Below, in pieces: positions 56,882 to 64,000 of a stretch of 64,000 nucleotides of DNA. A program made the translations under genes and the position numbers. Under the pieces are notes generated by a model. It was not told the DNA's origin and did not search any database. It saw nothing but the letters and a program-made list of their open reading frames with translations. Source of the DNA: Paraconiothyrium sp. Pb-2020 (taxonomy: Eukaryota; Ascomycota; Dothideomycetes; Pleosporales; Didymosphaeriaceae). The DNA lies in NCBI GenBank assembly GCA_022419385.1, contig JAJUBI010000001.1:1-64000 (forward strand). The letters run 5' to 3'. Numbering within the stretch: the stretch's first letter is position 1; each line of letters opens with the position of its first letter.

Positions 56882-59800
56882 ACTATTACAATTACAAAGG
56901 ACACCTGTAGGATAAGTATAAAGAATTACATAGTAGGAGTAATTATTAATAGCAGCAGTAGGCCAGGGCTTAACGCCTATTAGAAAAGCCTAACACTAAC
57001 ATTACATAACAATGTCTAGTAGAAGTAAAGGCTTAGCAGGATAATAGGTGCACATAATAATATCCCGCAGAATAAGAATATTCTAGGGACATTACAAAGT
57101 CTAAGGACATTAGAGACTTAGCAGGATAATAATAAGGAATTAAGAAGTAATAAAGACTAGAATAACTAGTATAAAGTCTAGAAAGTTCTCTAAGTACTTT
57201 CTGTTCTTTGTAGTTAATCTTTTATAATTAAAATTAAAGCATATCTTCTATATAAGATCTATTAGTCTTCTTATATAATTATTACCTTACCTTCTATAGC
57301 AAGGTTGGGATATTCTTATACCCTTTATTATATATCCACTCTTAACTACTAAATACTTATAAGGCCGGCCTAGGTTAGGTATATAGAACCCCCTTATAAC
57401 ACTTTAACTACCTAATATTTAAGACATTATAGCAACACCCTTAAGCTTAACTAGGTTAAGGGCCCTAATAGGAAGCACGGCTTCTAGGCTAGTAACTAAT
57501 CTAGTAGTGCTACTAGCTACTTAGGCGGTAGAGATATAGAAACTCTAGGCTATAGTAGAGGTAATAATATTACCTCTAGCCCTAATAATTATGCCGGCTA
57601 AAATACAGTTTAAAGTACCTAAGCTATATAATAGAGAGAAGGTAGATCTTAAGACCTTTCTTACTAATATAAATCTGTACTATTAATACAATTCCGACAC
57701 CTTTAGTAATAACCACACTAAGATACTAGCTGCTAGATTATATATAAAGGGCAAAGCGGCCTAATAAATAAGACCCTTAATAGACGACTTCCTAGTGTAC
57801 AAAACCTAACCTAATAAATAGGAAGAAGAAACTACTAAGGTTTTTAAGTTATAGAAAAAATTTAAGAAACAAATTAAGGTTATATTTAGTAATATAGACA
57901 AAGAATAATAAGCAGAAAGATTAATTTAGTAACTTAAGTAGAAAAGTTTAACTAGCAAGTATATAGCTAAATTCTATAAGCTATAAGCTTAAATTGTATA
58001 GAATAATACTCTACTATAAGCAGCCTTCTATAACAGACTTAAGAAGACTATAAAGAACGAGCTAGTATACTATAAAAAGGCTAAGAGTCTTAAAGACCTA
58101 ATTAAGTTATTAGTTAAAGTAGACTAACGCCTGTACAAACAACACCTAGAGAAAAAAGAACTAGAGAAGCTAATTATAAAATAAAAGGTAAACTTAAAGA
58201 AAACCTATTAGGGAAACAGGTGAGACTAAGACAGAGATATAATTATAGGGGATAAAGCCTAGTCTAAGGGGGAACAAACCCTATAACAGAAAAAATAAGA
58301 TAATCTCTAATAATAACGCTTTTAGGAGAAAGCATGTTTAACCTATAGTATATAAGAATACTTTAAGGCTAATTACCCTAAGAAGATAGTCTAAGGGAAA
58401 AAGGCCTAGATTATTAGAGTAGTAATGGCAACGCTACGCTAGGGAATGCTAGAATTAGGTAAAATCCTAGACAACACTATAATACCGGACACAGAAGTAG
58501 GTTTCTAGAAGGTAGAGACCCCTAACCCTAAAGAAGGGTTAAATAAGGAAAGCTATTTAAGGGTACTAGGTAGAATAGTAGTATACTAAGTAACTATAAA
58601 ACAATACTAGGTCTATAGGGAACTTACACACTAGGCCCTAGATTATTATAGAAAAATCTAAATTATTAGACTAGACGTATACTAAATGTATAAGTAGGCA
58701 GTAGCTTAATAAGAAAGAGTAAGAAACTTAGTTTAGCAGCTTAGAATTAAGAATAGGCACATGCGAACTAAGTTCTAGTAATACTATATAATAGATTGTA
58801 CCTACCACCGGGACTAGTAAGACTAAGTAAGAAAGACCCCTAGAGATAAGAAATACTTTTAACTAGGTAAAGATAAGTATCTAAGCTAAAACTGCCACAT
58901 ATATAGGTTTAATAACTAGGCCAGAAACTACAGACCCTAGAATTAGAATATATGCTTTATAGACAGTTGCCCTATTTACTAGAGATAGAAGCATCTAACA
59001 GAAAACTAGCTATAAGGCCTAAAAAAATATAATAAGACCCTATAATATAAGTGCATGGACTTATATCCTATAAAGAAAGATATAAACTATATAGAAATCT
59101 AGAAATAAATAGACTGTAGAAGGCTAGAGTGCCTAGAACACCTTAGTAAGAAGGAATCTGCAGCAGCAGACTCCCTAGACCTAAATTATAAGTTTATATT
59201 ATACTGGGAGTGCATGATAACAGGCTGTAAATACTATAAGAAGAAGAATAAGAAATCTAAATATATCTAAATAATTACTGCATATAGGCACTAGAAAAAG
59301 GTAATAATAGAATACTTCTACAGTACCTTAGAAGCCAGGTTAAAGAGCCGACACCTGCAAAAGAAAGGAATTCTATATAACCCCTTTAGAATAGCGTTAA
59401 AATAACCTAGAATAGACTACCCTCTCTACAAATAATGCTACTGTAAAGGCACCTATAATAAGACGTAAGAGTATTTAAAAAACTAGAATGCCACTAGGTA
59501 AGAAGCTAAGCTAGTAAGAGTATTCTAAAGGCTTATAGGGCGGAAGCTAATAGCACCGTAAAACTATAAATAATAAAGTAGGTTATAATTAGAGGATTCT
59601 AAGTAAAAGCTTTAATAGACCCTAGTGTAATAGAATATCTAATATTGCTAGAAGTAGTAGAAAAATACAACCTACTATATAGAGATAAGGAGGTACCTAT
59701 ATAACTAGAAATAGCTAATAGTATAATATCTTAAGGCTATAGCAGAGGCTAGTTATACCTAGAAATAACACTATTACCTATTAGAATTAAGGGATTTAAG

Positions 59801-61679
59801 AGCTAACATAGCTTTACTATTATAGACTTAGGAAGCTTAAAAGCTATTATAGGATATAATTAGCTAATTACGTATAACCCTAATATAGACTAGGTAAAGC
59901 AAATAATATAGAGCTAAGAAGTAATACTAAAAGTTGCTAAAGCCTAACAACTATAATAGGTAAAACCTAGGACCCTAGATGCTCTAAATAAGCAGGTTAA
60001 ACAAAAGACTAAAGGAATTTTAGCTATAAGAATAGCTAAGATTCTAGAAAAGAACCTAGAATAAGCTAGAATTATTTAGGTGCAACGCTTAGACTTGCAA
60101 GAAGAATTAAAGAAAGTAACTATTCTACCAGAATATAAGAAGTATGCGGAACTCTTTAAAAAAATTAAGAGAGAAGAACTCCCTAACTACTAGAAGTAGA
60201 ATTATAAGATTCCCCTAGATAAAGGTATAAAACTACAACCGGAATAGCTAAGGCTAATGTTAGTAGACTAGGAATAGGAACTATAGAAATACTTAAAGAA
60301 GAATCTAGTAAGAGGTTATATCTAAGATAGTTAGAGCCCTACAGCATTCTCTATTCTTTAGGTACCTAAGAAGAATAGCAAGCTGCGACTCTATATAGAT
60401 TATAGATAGCTAAATAACGCTATAATTAAAAACTAATATCCTCTGCTATTAATTATAGAGCTCATAGATAGACTCTATAGAATTAAGTAGTTTATAAAAT
60501 TTAATATATATAATAGGTATTACTGCATATAAATAGCAAAAGGACATAAATAGAAGACTATATTTAGAACCTAGTTTAGTTTCTATAAATATACATTTAT
60601 ACCTTTTGGCTTAACTAACGCGCCTATAATATTCTAGGCAGTTATTAATAAAGCCCTATATAAATACTTAGATATATTCTACACAGTATACCTTAATAAT
60701 ATACTTATCTACTCTAGTAGAACGCTAGAAGAGCACATAGAATATATAAAGAAGGTACTTAAGAAGCTAAAGAAGTATAAGCTACTTCTATACTTAGATA
60801 AATATAAGTTTTACGTTATAAAAACAGAGTACCTAGGATTTATTATCTTAAGGGAAGGAGTATCTATAAATCTAAAAAAGATAGCCACTATATAGAAATA
60901 GCTAGTTTCTAAGTTAGTAAAGGACATCTAATCCTTCCTAGGGTTTACTAACTTCTATTAGAAGTTTATTAAGAACTATTCTAAAATAACAGCACTATTA
61001 ACAGATCTTATAAAAAAAAAGAACAATAAGGTTATCTAGCTAATTATTAGAAGACTACTAGAGGCGTTTAGAAAGTTAAAGAAAATATTTCTTACAGCAC
61101 CTTTACTCTAAATGTTTAACCTAAAGAAACCTATAAGGGTAGAAACAGACATATTAGATTATACACTAGAAGCGATTCTCTTATAACTAGATAAGAAAGA
61201 GAAATAGAGACTAGTATTCTACTATTTCTAGAAGTTTTTAGGAGCAGAACTTAACTACAATATTTATAATAAGAAACTACTAGCAGTAGTAGATACCTTT
61301 AAATAGTAGGAAGTACAACTTATAGAAGTATACTATAAAATAGAGGTGTAGATAGACTACTAGAACCTCACTAGCTTTATAATAACTAAGAAGCTTAACT
61401 GGAGATAGGTATAATAAGTAGAATTTCTAGTAAACTTTAATTTTGTAATTTACTATTAACCTGGAACCCTTAACAGCGCAGCCGACGCCTTAAGTAGAAG
61501 ATTAGATTTAATAGAAAATAAAGCTAACCTTTACAACGCTGTATTATAAGTGTATAAGAATAGAATATTAGAATATAACTAACTAAAGATTAAAGTATAA
61601 GTAGCCTCCTTTTAATATATAGGACCTAAGGTATATAACTTCTAAGACTACTCCCGGCTCTCTAAAAAATAAAGAGAAG
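56882..61679 (+). mobile_element. Element C, third Gypsy family (gag-pol, RIP-degraded, 3' end outside)
   Basis: The first 700 bp are a likely 5' LTR and leader with internal near-repeats (CTTAGCAGGATAATA at two places); its exact start is not defined. A gag frame opens at 57591 (MPAKIQFKVPKLYNREKVDL). Pol follows with the RT active site VYLNN at 60686-60700, both catalytic Asp now Asn. RNase H and a SAADALSRR-like motif are at about 61470. Integrase is missing: D inserts at 61680, so the rest of C would lie beyond D. Confidence 0.78.
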
Positions 61680-62142
61680 TGTAACGGGGCCTTCTTAACA
61701 CTGTAGTAAGCCGCGGCCTAGTTAGAGTTCTGTTAAGAGATAAGTAGTATATAGGGTTGTATAAATTATGTGCGTGTAAACATTAATTAATTACTATAAT
61801 AGGAATGTGTTGCTAAAGACCTAAGGGTAATCTTCTGTAAGAAAACTAGATGCAGTAAACTGTATTATGAATTAATAATAAGAAATTACTAGTAGTAATC
61901 TGTCATCTCTATATACTACTATCTAACCTAGGCTCTATAGGCTCTATATATAGATCCTATAGATCTAGGCTCTATAGCTCTATTCTATAGATCTACAGAT
62001 CTAATTATGTAACTCTAATTACATGTCTATATTGTGCTCAGCATCTGACCTGTAATTATAATACTTATTCTTGTAATCTAACTGGTTACTGCTATTATTA
62101 TATTAGTTCCTATAATTCTGTTGTAGTATAGTAGCTGTAACA
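61680..62142 (-). mobile_element. Element D, 3' LTR (463 bp, minus orientation)
   Basis: Begins TGTAACGGGGCC and ends AGCTGTAACA with intact TG..CA ends. It is clearly less RIP-changed than the A and B copies. AGAAG (61675-61679) precedes it and should recur at the far end of D, outside the window. A polypurine tract, seen as CTCCCCCTTCTAT, follows. Confidence 0.88.
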
Positions 62143-62235
62143 CTATCTCCCCCTTCTATATCTTCGGCCCGAAGATTAATCTGTTGCAGGGGTTGTGCTA
62201 TATTAGTAGGGCAGGCCCTATTATATAGTGGCCTA

Positions 62236-62893
62236 TTGTCGCCCTTTATACCTTCCTATAAGACCAACAAACGACTTGCTCTTACTAATAAAATTAGTTA
62301 TTATAGATTTCTGGCCATGCCTTATTCTTATTGTAATAGGCTTAAAATTCCTTACATACTTTTACTATATAATACACCTAGGCGTTTTGCTTGTAAAGCC
62401 TGTGTTTATTCTAACGTTTAAGGTTCTTGCAATATTAATGGCGTATCTATTACTAAAAGTATATAGTTAGTTATAATTTCTTCTTTAGAACTAATTATTC
62501 TTAGTGCGCAATACTAGTCGCTCCTAAGCTAAAATTTAAGCTAAACTAGCTAAGGCTAAGAAGGCTTAAGAAGCAATTCTAGATGCCTTAGCTATAGCCT
62601 AAGCTAAGGTATTGCGACTTTAGAAGTAGAAGGAACTTCTTAATAAGTAGAAGGATTAATAGTTAGTGTTTCTTAAGGCTGAGCTGAATTAGAAAGAAGC
62701 AGAGTTAAAAGCTGCTAGTTTATAGAATAGTTCTAAGGAGGGTAAAGTAGCCTCTTAAGACGCTGCTTATACCTTCTCTAATAGTGGCGATCTTTGTAGT
62801 TTACTATAAGGTAATCTAGCCCTTAGTCTAATGTCTCTAGGCTTTCTTTAAGAGATTAGTTTAACTAAAATTCCTCTAACTTCTTAGGGCAGT
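62236..62893 (+). pseudogene. Opposite-strand ORF of element D (Cys motif plus coiled coil), best-kept copy
   Basis: The first 62 codons (62236-62421) are open and contain YSYCNRLKIPY and FACKACVYS, reading as a CxxC-type motif pair with some Cys lost. After a frame change, a stretch from about 62524 to 62893 keeps one frame rich in Ala, Lys, Leu and Glu, with TAA/TAG at Gln positions (heptad-like, probable coiled coil). It ends before the chromodomain-side end of pol. The strand is opposite to pol, as in A, B and E. Confidence 0.55.
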
Positions 62894-63671
62894 TAAGGTT
62901 ACTTTCTAGTTTCTAGGTATTATCTTATAGGTTTCCCTTCTTGTCGCGTCCTAGCTATTTAACTTTATAGTAGTTTTAACTATTTGCTAGTTAGTGTCTA
63001 TTAATGCTTACTACTTCCTATTCTTCTTACTATTCCCTATATGTGTCTACTTTATAGACTATAGGTTCTACGTCCTGTAGTGCCTTCTCTAAGAGGGCTA
63101 CGTAGAATACTGGGTATATTTTTATACTATTTAGGAGTCGTAGTTTAAACAAAACTGGGGTAATTTGTTCTAGGACCTTATATAGTCCAATTTTTAGATA
63201 GTCTAGTTTATTTAATAGTTATTTACTGGCGATATTTTTTTATAGTAGCTAGACTTTCTCTCCCTTCTCTAGCGCAGGCGCAGGCTTATGCTTAAGATTA
63301 TAGTATTTCCCTATTTTTTCTTATAGGAATATGGCGTCTTGCTAGAGTTGGCTGTAAATTTATATAATTTTCTTAGCCTATTGTTCTCTATCTGTGCTCT
63401 AAGACCTTATAGTTCTAGGTACTTAGTAGGCTGCTAAGTTAAATCCGTAGTTTATAAAAAACAGTGAAACTTCAGTAGCACTATATTATGAGCTGTTATA
63501 GGCTAGTTGTGCTATAGGGAGTAACTCTACCTAGTTATTCTGTTAATAGTTTAGGTAACACCTAAGAAACTATTCTACTGTCTAGTTTATTTGTTCCGTC
63601 TACCCATCTATTTATAGATAATAGGCTATTAATATACTGTGCTTAATGCCTATAAGGGTAAATGCTGTTTA

Positions 63672-63905
63672 CTAGAACTTAGATGTAAAGTAAATATCTC
63701 TATCTATAATAATTTTGTCTGGAGCTCCATGTTGTACTATTACTATAGAAGTAAAGCGGAAGGCTATATACTCTACTTTACTAACCTTTTTATATAGTAA
63801 GAAGTATGCGTACTTAGTTACTTTATTAATAATAACTATAATTCCATTATATTCTACCTTATTGTCTGGGTCCTTGAATTTTAGTAGTCCTGTAATGAAG
63901 TCCAT
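63672..63905 (-). pseudogene. Integrase core fragment of element D
   Basis: A 77-codon uninterrupted piece of a Gypsy integrase: MDFITGL at the first catalytic Asp, NKVTKYAYF, QHGAPDKII and DRDIYFTSKF with the second Asp. The conserved family wording is kept though several residues show RIP-type change. It is surrounded by stops and is not a gene on its own. Confidence 0.8.
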
Positions 63906-64000
63906 CGTAACTATACCCTATGGTTAATTAGGAACTTTTATAGGTTGTAGCTGTCTGTACAGTATATACCTATTTAGTTTATTTTGGTAGCAGTTAGCGC

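Larger units (their letters stand above)
62143..64000 (-). mobile_element. Element D internal, 3' part of pol (runs off the window)
   Basis: The same organisation as element A at a constant offset: polypurine tract, opposite-strand ORF, chromodomain-like tail, then integrase. More codons survive than in A or B, including a 77-codon integrase block at 63672-63905. The element continues past 64000. Confidence 0.83.

Noticed and set aside
38156..64000. CRISPR arrays, tRNA or rRNA genes
   Set aside because: Looked for; no regularly spaced identical repeats, no cloverleaf with conserved TPsiC/anticodon features and no rRNA-like sequence were seen.

Overview
The window is the left end of a chromosome of a filamentous ascomycete (Pezizomycotina). 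It opens with about 113 bp of CCCTAA (TTAGGG) telomere repeat. Genes have one to four short GT..AG introns (about 45-110 bp). Typical fungal families are present: a Zn2Cys6 regulator, an RTA1-type membrane protein, a fungal rhodopsin-domain membrane protein, an Atg37-type acyl-CoA-binding protein and secreted plant-polysaccharide enzymes. Repeats carry the hallmark of repeat-induced point mutation (RIP): CpA/TpG changed to TpA. A Dothideomycete, perhaps Pleosporales, fits best, but that is inference.

Layout. (1) 1-686: telomere joined directly to a truncated, AT-rich LTR. (2) About 0.7-32.9 kb: a normal-GC subtelomeric accessory block with wide intergenic gaps. It holds a truncated sugar transporter, a pectin lyase, a secreted protein of unknown family, a small cysteine-rich secreted protein, a clean solo LTR with a 5-bp target duplication, an alginate/glucuronan-lyase-like enzyme, an amidohydrolase, a GH49 dextranase/isopullulanase, a 2-oxoglutarate oxygenase, a broken GH32 fructosidase, a divergent RTA1/Zn2Cys6 pair, a rhodopsin-domain protein, a 3-beta-HSD relic, a Gly-rich protein and a CE1 acetylxylan esterase. 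Three genes (amidohydrolase, GH32, RTA1) carry frame lesions, so the block is either decaying or the assembly has residual indels. (3) 33-37.7 kb: more core-like genes (MYND protein, Atg37-like, multipass membrane protein). (4) From about 37.95 kb to the end: an AT-rich isochore of nested, RIP-degraded Ty3/Gypsy LTR retrotransposons with no host genes recognised.

The isochore resolves into a nest. Element A (minus strand) is interrupted by B (plus strand, same 463-bp LTR family). B is interrupted by E (minus strand, a different family, 416-bp LTRs, perfect TTTAT target duplication). A is then followed by C (plus strand, a third family), which is interrupted by D (minus strand, same family as A/B), and D runs off the window. 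Every reverse-transcriptase active-site motif visible has lost one or both aspartates by RIP-type changes.

The secreted enzymes together suggest a plant-associated or saprotrophic lifestyle acting on pectin, polyuronides, glucans, fructans and acetylated xylan. The most novel-looking signal is an opposite-strand, cysteine-motif plus coiled-coil reading frame between the 3' LTR and pol in two different retrotransposon families.
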